From the NCBI GenBank assembly GCA_009746045.1, contig RPFO01000310.1, forward strand, positions 3,013,445 to 3,048,599: a stretch of 35,155 nucleotides of DNA, in the 5' to 3' direction. Under the pieces are notes generated by a model. It ran no database searches and was not told where the DNA came from. It saw only the letters and a list, made by a program, of their open reading frames with translations. Both the position numbers and the translations under genes were made by a program. Within the stretch, counting starts at the first letter, position 1, and each line of letters opens with the position of its first letter. This document shows, piece after piece, positions 9,766 through 20,204 of the stretch. The DNA comes from Mesostigma viride. Taxonomy: Eukaryota > Streptophyta > Mesostigmatophyceae > Mesostigmatales > Mesostigmataceae.

Positions 9766-9775
9766 CGTGCAAAAT
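9766..9775. repeat. Target-site duplication, right copy
   Basis: CGTGCAAAAT in the same orientation as at 568-577, immediately outside the right inverted repeat. Confidence 0.75.
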
Positions 9776-10841
9776 GCCGCGCCGCGCTGGGGCGGTGCTG
9801 CTGTGACGCCTGTGTTTGTCCGGCCAAAGCCGATTTCATAGCGTCCTTGGGGGAAGTCTGAAGTCTTGGAAAACGCGGGACAAGCCCCGACAGGGGCATC
9901 CAACGAGCCGGCCAGCCGGGATACTGTATGTACTGTTGCACCGTCGGGCGCACAGTATAACTTTCTATCCGTTGCGTTTCCGAAGCGTTCGTTCGTTAGT
10001 TAGTTGAGTCCCACGTTTCACGGCGCGGTGCGTTTCCGAAGCGTAATTGGCTTGCCAAGAAAGGGCTTGCCAAGAAAGGTTGGCTGGACTGCAACATTTT
10101 GGCGTCGGACTAACTCCTTAGAAAAGGAAACTTTTTCGGTCCATTTCTGAAATACCGTGCCAAACCTTCGGCAATTAGCCCAAAGTTGCGCGCCAAAAAT
10201 GAAGATCTTTCGGGGAATGCTCCAATATTAGACCGTTGAAGTCCCTCGTAACGGCTCCACATTCCACAACTTGCCGCGTCGTCGCAGCCCCCGCCCCCGG
10301 ATCGCCCACCCCCTGCGCTATTTTCCGCACAGCGCAGTGTGGCTTTGACAGACTTGATCACAGTGGGCGATTGGATCCAATCCTTGCGTCGCGGGGGGGA
10401 GGGATTTTGTCCGTCAAGACGAGCACGAAGACAAAGCACAGCCTCGACGGCCAAAAGCGGGCACCAGCGAGAGAGAGACATTCCATCAGTGGAAAGGGCA
10501 TCATGGAAGCGTCGCGGGAGTCCGTGCGTGCATTGAGGAGCGACTTGTTATCATCGTACGCTGCGGGCACAACGCGCCGGTGATCGTAGCGAGCGCGGCG
10601 AAATCGCGATTAACCAGCTGGCGAGGCCTTTCCCTGGGACCCCGACGTGGCTTAGCAATTGTCTGCCGTGTTGGTCGGTGATTCTCGTCTCTGCAGGCAT
10701 TTTTGCCTAAAACTTTGTCCGATCTTCCTTTGGATTGGGATGTACCGTTCTGTTTGATCGGGCGCGTTTTTGAGTCTACGCTTCGGTGTGCGAACGGAGG
10801 TTTGTCCTCCAGGCCAAGAATATACGAAACTGGCGTCTTCG
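9776..10841 (+). promoter_or_regulatory. Upstream region of the EsV-1-7 repeat gene
   Basis: No independent gene is supported here. The region contains paired direct repeats GCGTTTCCGAAGCG (about 9972 and 10028) and CTTGCCAAGAAAGG (about 10051 and 10065). The reading frame of the gene stays open upstream of its first ATG, back to a stop near 10767, with a TTG at 10770. A pyrimidine-rich TTTGTCCTCCAG at 10800-10811 could be a splice acceptor, so a further 5' exon is possible. The transposon inserted about 1.07 kb upstream of the ATG. Confidence 0.4.
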
Positions 10842-13800
10842 ATGAATGACGTCGGTAGGTCCCGCACTCATCGGCGGTGCGAGCATCCCTCCGGATGCGA
10901 CCTAAATCCCAGCTTTGCCGTCAGAGGAGAAAAGCGGGGCCGATTTTGCAAGGCTCATGCCGAGCCGCATATGCTCGACGTGGTGTCTCGCCGGTGCGAG
11001 CACCCGGGCGGTTGCGGGCGCAAACCCGTGTTCGCGTCCCGAGGCGAGCGGCGTGGCCGATTTTGCAAGGCCCACGCGGAACCGGACATGGTGGATGTCG
11101 TGTCACGGAAATGTGAGCACCCGTCCGGCTGCCTCTCGCAGCCCAGCTTCGGTTCCAAGGAAGAAAAGAGGGCCCGTTTCTGTAAATCGCACGCGGAGCC
11201 GCACATGGTAGACGTGGTTTCCCGCAAATGCGAGCATCCCTCGGGATGCACTTCCCGACCGCGTTTCGCGTTCCGCGGCGAGAAACGGAGCCGTTTCTGC
11301 AAGGAGCACGCGGAGCCGTTCATGATCGACGTGGTCAGCCCCCGCTGCGAGCACCCTGGAGGGTGCGAGTCGCAGCCGAGCTTTGCCGCCCGCGGCGAGA
11401 AGCGCGGCCGCTTCTGCAAAATCCACGCGGATCCCCTCATGGTCCACGTGAAGAGCCGGCGGTGCGAGCACCCTGGAGGGTGCGAGTCACAGCCACGTTT
11501 TGCGGGCCGTGGCGAGAAGCGCGGCCGCTTCTGCCGCGCGCACGCCGAGGCCTCGATGGTCGACGTGGTCAGCCACCGCTGCGAGCACCCTGGAGGGTGC
11601 GAGCTCATCCCAAGCTTTGCCAACAAAGGCGAGAAGCGCGGCCGCTTCTGCAAGTCACACGCCGAGCCGACCATGGTCGACGTGATCCACAGGACCCACC
11701 GCCGCTGCGAGCACCCTGCAGGGTGCGACCTGTACCCGAGCTTTGCGCCCAAGGGCGAGAAGAAAGGCCGGTTCTGCAAGGCGCACGCGCACCCGGACAT
11801 GGTCGACGTGGTCTCGTGCCGTTGCGAGCATACCTTGGGCTGCACCCGCAAGCCTGTGTTTGCGTTCCCTGGCGAGAAGCGCGGCCGTTTCTGCAAGGCG
11901 CACGCCGAGGGGAACATGATTGACGTCGTGTCTCGGAAATGCGAGTATGCTGGCGGCTGCAATTCCCGTCCCAGTTTCGCGCATAAAGAGGAGACCAAGG
12001 GCCGCTTCTGCAAGGAACACGCGGAGCCTGGGATGGTCGACGTGGTCAGCCCCCGCTGCGAGTACCCCGGCGGGTGCAAGCTGAACCCTAGCTTCGCCAC
12101 GCGCGGCGAGAAGCGCGGCCGCTTCTGCAAGGCACACTCCACGCCCGACATGGTCAACGTCAAGAACCGGCGCTGCGAATACCCGGAGGGGTGCGAGCTG
12201 AACCCGAGTTTTGCCGTGCGGGGAGAGAAGAGGAGGCGGTTCTGCAAGTCGCACGCGGAACCCCACATGGTGGACGTGGTGTCGCGCCGCTGCGAGTTTA
12301 GTGACGGGTGCGAGGTGAACCCGAGCTTTGCGCAGGTGGGTGCCATGCTGGCGTGCCTTTTTCTTTTTCTTTTTTTCACCCTTTTGGTCTGTGTGTGTGC
12401 TGGGGGGGATGAGGCCAGAGAGTAGTGGTGGGTAGTAGCATGTATTCCTACCCAGGTGTATGCATTTTTGTCAGCAATGTGCTGTGTGTTGTCTTGATGT
12501 GATGTTTCCCATCAGGCAAGACCATGTACTAAAAATGGTATTGTGCCATAGTTTTCAGGTAGTGCTCTAACGGTGTTGGTTGTGTAGAAAGTCGGCGTTG
12601 GCAGGGTTTGCTTTCCTGCTGCGACAAAGTACACTCCAACTTTTTCACTTTGTTTTATTTAGTTCTCTCATTCAAAGTTTTTTTTGCTTAAAGAAATTTG
12701 GTTAGGTCACTGTATGATGCTTACCTTGCTCAACAGTGTACTTCAAATGCATTAATCTGAATTCCATTCAGCACCTCCTCCCCATACCGCTAAGAAGCCT
12801 GGGCTAGCAGCGCGCAAACCCGCCCCTGGGGTTGCCGGCGATTGCCTTGCGGAATACAGGGCTGGTAGAACTATCCCTGGGAAGCAGCCTTTCTCACTTG
12901 CTTTTTGGTTTGACCTACGACATGTTTTTTTCCCCTAAGAATTCAGACGATTGTGTCCACCATGACTGCAGCCCGCGTGTTCTCATTTCAGACCGATCAA
13001 GGGCGGTGATCCGGATTTTGGGGTGGGGAAGTCTCTCTGCTGCTTGATTTTGGGATGGCCCACCCTTTCAGCAGACCTGATGCGTAGGGCATTCGAAAGA
13101 AAGGAAGAGACACATGTCAGAATGCGATCGCCGCACCTAATGCAACAGACGCTTGGTCAATATGGTGTACTTACTTTAGTGTACTTACTGAGCGATCCTC
13201 GTCAACTCTGGGTGGCACGGTGGTGCCCCCCACCCCCCCTCCCCTCCCTGCCAGGTGGGCGAGAAGCGGGGCCGCTACTGCAAGGAGCACGCGGAGCCAG
13301 ACATGCTGGACGTGGTCAGCCCCCGCTGCGAGTACCCCGGCGGGTGTGACCTGCAACCTTCCTTTGGCCTGCGCGGCGAGAAGCGAGGCCACTTTTGTCG
13401 CGAGCACGCCGAGCCGAACATGGTCAACGTGAAGAACCGGCGGTGCGAGTACCCTGGAGGGTGCGAGTCGCAGCCCAGCTTTGCGCACCGCGGCGAGAAG
13501 CGCGGCCGATTCTGCAAGACACACGCCGAGCCGGGAATGGTCGATGTCGTGTCTCGGAAATGCGAGTTCCCGGACGGCTGTGACTGCCGGCCGATGTTCG
13601 CGGAGCGCGGCGAGAAACGGGGCCGCTTCTGCAAGGAGCACGCCGAGCCAGGGATGGTCGACGTGGTCAGCCCCCGCTGCGAGTACCCTGGAGGGTGTGA
13701 CTCCCGCCCGAGCTTCGGGTACCGCGGCGAGAAGCGCGGCCGCTTCTGCAAGGCGCACGCAGAGCCCGACATGCTGGACGTGATCCACCGCCGCTGCGAG

Positions 13801-14559
13801 CACCCTGCAGGGTGCGACTCGCTCAACCCAGTGTTTGGCTGGCGCGAGGACAAGCGGGGGCGCTTCTGCAAGGCCCATGCGGACCCCCGCATGATCGACG
13901 TAGTCTCCTTCCGCAGCCGCCAGCAGCAAGGGGGAGGGGGAGGGCCCACCCTGTCCGGGGGTCCCTCCGGGGGGGGCATCCCGTCGGCCCTCCCGGGGCC
14001 CTCGATGGCCAACTCCCACCACCTGGCCCCCCCGCCCCACATGCTCCCTGGGTCCTCCGCGGGGATGGGGGTCCACCCGGCGTTCCCGCACGCCCCTGGG
14101 GGGCCCCTGGGCGGCATGTCCCCCGGATTGGGCCTGTTCCCCCACTCGCAGCAGCAGCAGCACCAGCACCAGCACCAGCACCAGCACCAGCACCAGCACC
14201 AGCACCAGCACCAGCAGCAGCACCAGCAGCAGCACCAGCAGCAGCACCAGCAGCGTCCGCTAGTTACCACCGTGCAGCCGCTCCCTGCGGGCTCCGGGAC
14301 GGCATCCTCGCGCGCCTCTCCCGCCCCTCCCCCTGCCGCCTCGGTCATGCACGGCCGGTTCTGCCTGCACGCCGAGGGGGTCCGAATGTGCAACTGGCGA
14401 GGCCGGGCGGAGGGGCCGGGCGCTGGGGCCGGCGGCGAGTGCCTCACGAGGGCATGGTATGGTTACCCGGGCAGCCAGATCACGCGCTGCGCGTTGCATA
14501 TGGAGGACGGCATGGTGTGGTACCCGCGCACGACGTGCCTCGAGTGCTTGGAGTGCTGA
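10842..14559 (+). CDS. EsV-1-7 domain protein with 18 tandem Cys/His repeats
   Basis: The gene has two exons, 10842-12335 and 13255-14559, joined in frame (phase 0), giving 932 residues. From residue 13 to about 718 there are 18 copies of C-x5-C-x16-C-x2-H-x12, typified by CEHPGGC, GEKRGRFCKAHAEP and MVDVVS. Repeat 7 has three extra residues. Repeat 13 is split by the intron and is restored exactly by splicing CAG to GTG. The tail has Gly/Pro-rich sequence, a Gln/His run (about 796-831) and a degenerate final unit keeping C-x2-H-x12-C. EsV-1-7 motifs are zinc-finger-like and found in brown algae and phaeoviruses. The Ectocarpus member IMM acts in early development, but the molecular role is unknown. 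The ATG at 10842 is the first in frame; an upstream exon is possible. Repeats 5-7 are very alike in DNA, suggesting recent internal duplication. Confidence 0.85.
12336..13254 (+). other. Intron splitting EsV-1-7 repeat 13
   Basis: Donor CAG|GTGGGT and acceptor CCCTGCCAG|GTGGGC. Removing 919 nt restores the 16-residue spacing between the second and third cysteines of repeat 13. Reading through would end the frame in a hydrophobic, non-homologous tail at 12425. Nothing else is recognised inside. Confidence 0.88.
14145..14255 (+). repeat. CAGCAC/CAG trinucleotide tract coding Gln/His
   Basis: In-frame array inside exon 2, first alternating CAG CAC, then CAGCAGCAC. This produces alternating Gln-His followed by QQH units. 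Such tracts are prone to length change. Confidence 0.9.
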
Positions 14560-15662
14560 GCTTGCAGCCATGGGAGCGGATGTTCCAATCGGCAATGCGT
14601 AGCTGGTGACTGTGGCCCACGTGGGGCGCTTCGAGTGCTTCGAGTGCGTATGCTGGCAGTTGGTGGTCCTGATCTGGCAACTATGGGCTGCATCGGGTGC
14701 CTCGAGTGCTTGGAGTGCTTGTAACGGGCGGAAGTGCTGGACTGGCGGTCACCGGTGCCAAGCGGGCAAGCTCACTTGCGGATGCTGGAAGCCGTCACTC
14801 TGCTGTCAATAGAAAAGTGCCACCCATTCGATTGTGTTTTGATGAGGTGCCTATCGTGCGCACAGCGGGCGATGGCCGGTGATGGGCTGGCAGCGGTGGT
14901 TACCGAGCGGGTGGCACCGGGTGCTGAGCTGGCACTTGTGGGTCTCGACCATGCTACTACGTGTGCGCGACCGCTCGGCGATGTGATCGCGTCGCAATGC
15001 AGCCGGCGTGTACGTTGGGACCGCTATTCCCAGCCTGTTGTGATCCCAGCACGTTGTCTCATTGGTGTTGGGAGCATGGCATTTTGGAGGACCCCCGCAT
15101 GGCACAGCCGGTGATGGGTCGACCAGTGCTGAGCTGGCCATCATGGGCGCTACGCGGGCGACCACAGTTGCTGCCCAAGACAGCCCCCTTTTGGTGGATG
15201 GGATGGAAGGACACCGCGTGGGGTGTTGCCGGTGCAGAGCCGGCGCCAGTCGGGGTACCCATCTTGGTCACCATGGCCTTTTTTATCCTGGCTGCTGCCA
15301 AGGGTAGGGTTGGGTGCGCCGAGGGGACGGTAGGGGACGCTGAGCTGGCGTGAGGGGGGTGGAAATGGACGGCGCTGAGCTCGCGGTGGGGTTCGCCTGC
15401 AGGCTATTGGGGGAGTGTGCCGTGGGAAGAAGAGAAGAGTGAAGATGCAACACGATCGCAAGGTAACCTCAAAGGTGGGTGTCTTGCGGAGCCGTCGTGG
15501 CGGACACGGGGTTGCTGCTGGTGGGCGGACAGGACGAGGGAGCACGGCATGGCTGGGCTGGAGATGGGGCCAGAGAGCAACGCAGCTTGTCTTGGAATGA
15601 CGCATGACAGCGTGGCTGTGCCCTGCGGACCGTTGGGGATAGCAGGCGTTGTAATGCAGGAT

Positions 15663-15720
15663 TCGTGTGGTGGGGCGTTGTGTGGAGGGGGGGGGGGGAC
15701 AGGGGGGGCGGGGGGGCGGC
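15663..15720 (+). other. Extreme G-run cluster, quadruplex candidate
   Basis: Runs of 12, 7 and 6 G lie within 40 bp and shorter runs precede them, satisfying the usual four-run quadruplex pattern. The exact lengths of such runs are error-prone in any assembly. Confidence 0.7.
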
Positions 15721-16239
15721 CATCAAATGGGACATGGAGGAAAGGGGGGCGGAATGGGGAGGTGGAACATTGTTTGCTGGTCTCATGTCTCCCATTGGCA
15801 TGAGCTCGGTTGGACGTTGGCCTGATAGGCATCGCGCGGGATCCTGTTCACATCCGGTCATCTTTCTGCCTTTGGCTTTGCAAGGCAAGGGGGTTGTCTA
15901 GCGATAGCGTCGGCTGGGAACAAATGTGGCCGTCTAGCATGAGCTACGCTACTACTAGTAAACTAAACAAGTGGACGGCCACCAAGTTGTTCAGCCGAAC
16001 AAGTCCCCATCCATTCTGACCAAGGATCAAGGTGTGTGACTGTTGTGCACCGCTGCCATGAAGCCACCCTAAGGATTCCTGATGACACCTGAGGCCTAGG
16101 CTGACTTGTTAGTGTGCGACGCAGGTGTCAAACACTAGCCCACCCTTTGAGATGGTATTTCGGGGGAAGAGGTGGCCAGCTGGAAGCGTGGCGGAGTGGG
16201 TTGAGAGTGTTGATCGGGCCTGAGGTGCATGCTGGACTC

Positions 16240-16253
16240 TTTTTTTTTTTTTT
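16240..16253 (+). repeat. 14-nt T tract
   Basis: Homopolymer within GGACTCT(n)ACCAAGG. No associated terminator or retroelement was recognised. Confidence 0.8.
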
Positions 16254-16314
16254 ACCAAGGCAGATTCGGTTTTGGACTCTTCCAGCATGAATGGGGCAGC
16301 ATGGGAAGAGACTG

Positions 16315-16445
16315 GCCGCGTTGAGGCGGGCATGGGGCACCTTGAGGCAGCATCAGCAGGCGTGGGGCGGGCATGGGGCACTGTGGGACGGGCATGAGGC
16401 AGCATGAGCAGGCATTGGGCGGGCATGTGGCACTGTGGGGCAGCT
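16315..16445 (+). repeat. Degenerate minisatellite, GGGCATGGGGCA / GCAGGC words
   Basis: Imperfect units built from GGGCATGGGGCACTGTGGG and AGGCAGCATGAGCAGGC recur two to three times. The period is about 55 bp. Confidence 0.65.
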
Positions 16446-17985
16446 TGACTGCCTCCCGACGTGGCACACTTGGTCGATTGCGTCGATTGGTAGGGGGGTC
16501 TCCTGGGTTGGCATGGATGGCGGAGAGGGTTTTGGGAGCTGCCAGGCACTCATTGCGAATGCCAGGCAGCTTGGCAACACCGGATCATTGTGGTAAAATG
16601 CTGATGGTGGTCGTGGGGGCACAAGATATGGGGTTCATGCGAATGTGGCGGGCAGGTATGAAGTGCTGCCTCTTCTGAGGTCGGCAATGGTGAGATGGCA
16701 TGTGGGGAATCTGGGGATGGACTTGGGTTCATTCCGAGCGATAAATCTGGCAGCTGGCACCCGCCTACCAGTGGTGAGCAAACGCCACAGCACTCCACCG
16801 GCCTGTCCAACAACCGCCAAGTGAGAGTGGGCCTTTTATCTGTATACGATGGTCGGCTGTCGTCATGGCACGGTGGCCACCCAAGTACAAGTAGCACAGC
16901 CTGGTTGTGCGTGGGTGGCTGTGGGCGTGTGACATCTGCGCTGGGATCCCATCACCTCGTTTGGTACCTGGAAGAATCGGGATTTTGGGCAGCACTGAAG
17001 GACAGATTGACCATCAAGTTATTGGCTGCCATGAAGGTGACTGCAAGGCTACAGGCTCCTGCATCCCATGATGGCCACCTGTCGGCATGGGTGATCTCAC
17101 CATGTGTGCTGTGACGTGCGCATAGCTCGTATGTCCACGTCGACACGTGCCGGGTGATAGTAGGCAAGGTGCCCAGGCACGCACGCGCCTTCACCACATG
17201 GGGGCCGCAGCTCTTTGGGATGTGCACGACTGGTGTCGGTGAAAGAGTCTGTCAACTTGTGCCTGCCTTCATAAGGGACGGCTATCATGCGGTTAAATGG
17301 AGGAGGGCTTTGATGGCAGCACGTGGGGCGCACGGGCTGTCCAGATGACAGATGGCAGATGGCGACAGGCCGTGGCAGTGGACTGGTGCAAGGAGGGAGG
17401 TTGGCACATCTAGGGGGGTGGATCCACATGAATGAGCAGGCGTGGGTCCTCAGGCTGTCATAATGAGGGGTCGGCTGCTCACTGAACGAGCATGCCATGG
17501 GCTGTGTGGCGGTGATGCTGCTTCCCATACTGTATATAGTGATGGCCCTGATGCGCTTATGGCTCACTCCTATAAGTAATCTAGCATGATCAAGCACCCC
17601 ACCCCTGTGGGGTCCCCCGGGGTTAGATAGGCCGGTGGGTTGGACTAGTGTAGCCAGTGCTTGGTCTTCATGGGCATTTGTGCCAGTGGAGAAAACAGCA
17701 TTATGCGGTTTGGGGTGTACCCTGGAAAATTGGAGCAGTTTGCCGCAGGCAGGGATGTGTGGACCCCATTAGTGGTGGCCTTGATCTTGGCAGCCACATC
17801 AGGCCTGGCCTGCGCTCAGTGTTGCCGGCTGGGCTTGTGTAGGAGGCTTGTGTTCGTCTTTGCTACTGCATGCAACTTTCGTTCCATGCAAACTATTGAA
17901 ACCTCCTTCTATGGGTGATGTTCTTGTCAGGATAGCGTGTAATGATCGTAATAATAAAGTATTCATGTCATCGCACCACCACTAC

Positions 17986-18074
17986 GTTTCCGGCCCCACC
18001 GTCTAGGTCATCTAGTCGCTCTTCACGTAAGCCAGCCATAGTTTCAAATTTTCAATGAACAAGGCTACACATTT
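17986..18074 (+). repeat. 80-bp direct repeat, left copy
   Basis: Shares GTTTCCGGCCCCAC, GTCTAGGTCATCTAGTC, CACGTAAGCCAGCCATA and ACAAGGCTACACATTT with 19366-19446, with minor substitutions and indels. Confidence 0.75.
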
Positions 18075-18297
18075 AAGAAATTCTAGTGCGTGAACAGGCA
18101 CTGAAAGCATGCCACGGAGTACCCGATGAGGTACTTTTCTAGGCGGATACTTCACCCGCGAAGATAAGTGGCGCGACTCACTCGCCCAGGTCTGGAGTCG
18201 CAGATAGAAACTCCGCGTCATCCGGACTATCCAAGACGACTGTACGCGATCAGCCATGATGACGAGTGTGGGGGTAGGTTGCATGCTAGCCCCTGAT
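18075..18297. other. Spacer between direct repeat and LINE tail
   Basis: No gene recognised. The last bases, CCCTGAT (18291-18297), recur at 19345-19351 and may be a short target duplication of the LINE. Confidence 0.4.
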
Positions 18298-19344
18298 AAT
18301 TAATTAATTAATTAATTTGGCCCGTGCTCCCGTTGGGGAGTCACGGAGCATTAACCCCGATGGATGGATGGATGGAGGGGTGCAAACAGTCCTACTGGTC
18401 TAATCTACCTACATCATCTACCTACAACATCTATCCAAACAACAGCACTAACTACAACATCTATCTAAACAACACGCTACCCTAGGGGAGCTGTCTGGCG
18501 TGCCTCCCGCGGGTTTGCACACGCGGGCGCTTCCCCAGCCACGGGGGGGGGCTCGTTGTCCTCTATGACCTGGGCCCACTTGGCCTTGTCCATCATCTTC
18601 TTCCAAATCACGGAGAGGCCTAGGCCCTACATGTCCTCTACTAGCTGCTCTTTGAAGGTGCGGGCCTTGCGGCGTCTAACACGATCACGGGGCCCGGCCC
18701 ACGTCAGGAGGTGCCGGCCAGGCTGAGCTGGTCGCAGGCCCGCGGGGGGGCCACGTGAGGTGTCTACCTGGTTGGTGCGAGCTAGGTGCCCTACGAGCTG
18801 CAGGCGCCGCTGCTCAATGGTGCTGGTGATATATGGCTTGCCAAGGTAAAGGTCCTCATTGCGGACATGAGCAGCATGCACGCGTGTACTGTACTCCTAC
18901 ACACACAGATCTCGAATGATTTATCTAGTACCAAATCCAAAAGGCTTGCATCACTCCCCGGAAAGGAGAACTTTTGCGGATGACTGTAGGTGTCAGTTGG
19001 CGATGCCTTAGGATCAGGAGACGTCCGTCCTATAGTCAGCAAAAGTTGGTGCGAGAGGTCCCCAGTTCGATTCCGGCCTGGATTCATTTGCAGATCGCGT
19101 TTTCCGCGGACCGGCACTGAACGCAAATGGTTTTCACCTTTGCGGCGTGCCAAATCAGAATACCCTACTCTGAAAATGGATCGCAACATGTTGGTGACCG
19201 CGCCGTCCAGCTTGCATGCGGGCCAGGTCGGCAGTGAGGGTCCACGTCTCGGCCCCATACGTGAGAACAGGAAGGACGAGGACCTTAAACAGTGACTATA
19301 ACAGTACTAGACACTCCCGGCCAGTTATAGGCTCGAAACACACG
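18298..19344 (-). mobile_element. LINE (non-LTR retrotransposon) 3' portion, decayed and interrupted
   Basis: On the minus strand, 19165-19310 encodes FKVLVLPVLTYGAETWTLTA, a classic post-catalytic reverse-transcriptase segment, then after a frame change MLRSIFRVGYSDL. Following an inserted repeat, 18627-18881 continues with VRNEDLYLGKPYITSTIEQR and RLQLVGHLART, matching the usual RRLxxxGHxxR signature. It then reads RRRKARTFKEQLVEDM and a stop where the relative at 5608 reads on. The trailer ends in a TTAA-type tail. At least one stop, one frameshift and one insertion make it non-functional. Confidence 0.8.
18888..19168 (+). repeat. Dispersed repeat with tRNA-like boxes, copy 3, nested in the LINE
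   Basis: Same family as 6511-6793, opposite orientation. On the plus strand it has TATAGTCAGCAAAAGTTGG and AGTTCGATTCCGG. It includes the 5' part AGATCTCGAATGATTTATCT shared with copy 1. It splits the LINE coding region, so it is younger than the LINE. Exact junctions and target duplication are unclear. Confidence 0.65.
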
Positions 19345-19365
19345 CCCTGATCAAGCATGCTGACA

Positions 19366-19446
19366 GTTTCCGGCCCCACGGTCTAGGTCATCTAGTCCCT
19401 GTACACGTAAGCCAGCCATAATTTCAATGCACAAGGCTACACATTT
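19366..19446 (+). repeat. 80-bp direct repeat, right copy
   Basis: Second copy of the repeat at 17986-18074, same orientation, lying just beyond the upstream end of the LINE fragment. Confidence 0.75.
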
Positions 19447-20204
19447 CCATCACCATTCATCTTCATCATCCTGTTCAAACGACTCGAACACGCGTACACC
19501 CGGACAAGATAACGGCAGGCTCAAGCTACCATGGTCCGGATTCTCCCGATTTCTGGCCCGCGCTGGTTGTCTCCTTGATATAGTTGGGGCATGATTAATT
19601 AATTAATTAACACGTCGTACGTAACCCTACCTATTTTTAGGACTGAGTTGAACTCAGTCCTAATTTTAGGACTGAGTTTTTGGGTTTCGTAGAAAATTCG
19701 CCCCGGTCAGAGTGTTGGACAAAAAAATTCTCTCAAAATTTATTCAAATACTACGTGAAAAGACCTTTCTTGGACATATTTTTGGGATTTTTTTTTATTT
19801 TGTTTGGGCGGCTAAATGTGCGGTCAAAGTACAGGTGGTAAGGGTACTTTTTCACGCGAAACGTGAGTTCCGGAAATGCACGACCTAGCCATGGCGGCTT
19901 GCGCCCATGCATGCAGTTTACGTTTGCGGACGATTTAGCTGGTCAAACTCAGGAAGTAGATTTCTTATGTCTTAAAGATGACACAGGCCAAATTTTAGCT
20001 CGCGGAGATGCGATTTACCAGGTGTCGGCACTGCTCTTGGTGGAAAAAACTGCGATCAGGCAGGTTGACGGAATTGATTACTAAAACTGCTTTCCGGCGC
20101 AGGTCGAAGGGTTTATATGCTTCTTTCTACTAAGCATCATCCATTTTCGTAGAATAAAGTCAGTGGCAGTAAAGATTTGATGATTTCAAGCACTCTGTCA
20201 CGTC
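19447..20204. other. Mostly featureless, with a perfect hairpin
   Basis: A TTAATTAA-type tract lies at 19590-19609. A small frame from ATG 19911 to 20084 (57 residues) has no recognisable domain and may be chance. Confidence 0.4.
19637..19663. other. Perfect 27-nt hairpin palindrome
   Basis: TTAGGACTGAGTT pairs with AACTCAGTCCTAA around a single G. A third copy of AGGACTGAGTT follows at once. It could be a decayed transposon end. Confidence 0.6.

Larger units (their letters stand above)
14560..17985. other. Long stretch with no recognisable gene
   Basis: GC-rich, repetitive in wording but without a frame carrying a domain. The phrase GCTGAGCTGGC or close variants recurs (about 14923, 15128, 15339), and GAGTGCTT recurs at 14630-14720, which suggests decayed minisatellites. 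Short frames of 60-150 codons occur on both strands at similar density and look like chance. AATAATAAAG at 17950 is the only poly(A)-like word noted. Confidence 0.5.

Noticed and set aside
10770-10841. Starting the EsV-1-7 gene at the TTG at 10770
   Set aside because: Non-ATG starts are rare in nuclear genes. The first in-frame ATG is at 10842 and lies just 12 residues before the first repeat cysteine.
10955-12379. Long antisense frame opposite the EsV-1-7 exon
   Set aside because: A shadow of the repeat: the 117-bp period keeps the antisense frame open and its translation mirrors the sense repeats.
14560-17918. Numerous 60-150 codon frames on both strands
   Set aside because: GC-rich sequence yields many chance frames. 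None has a domain, a splice context or a second copy to compare.
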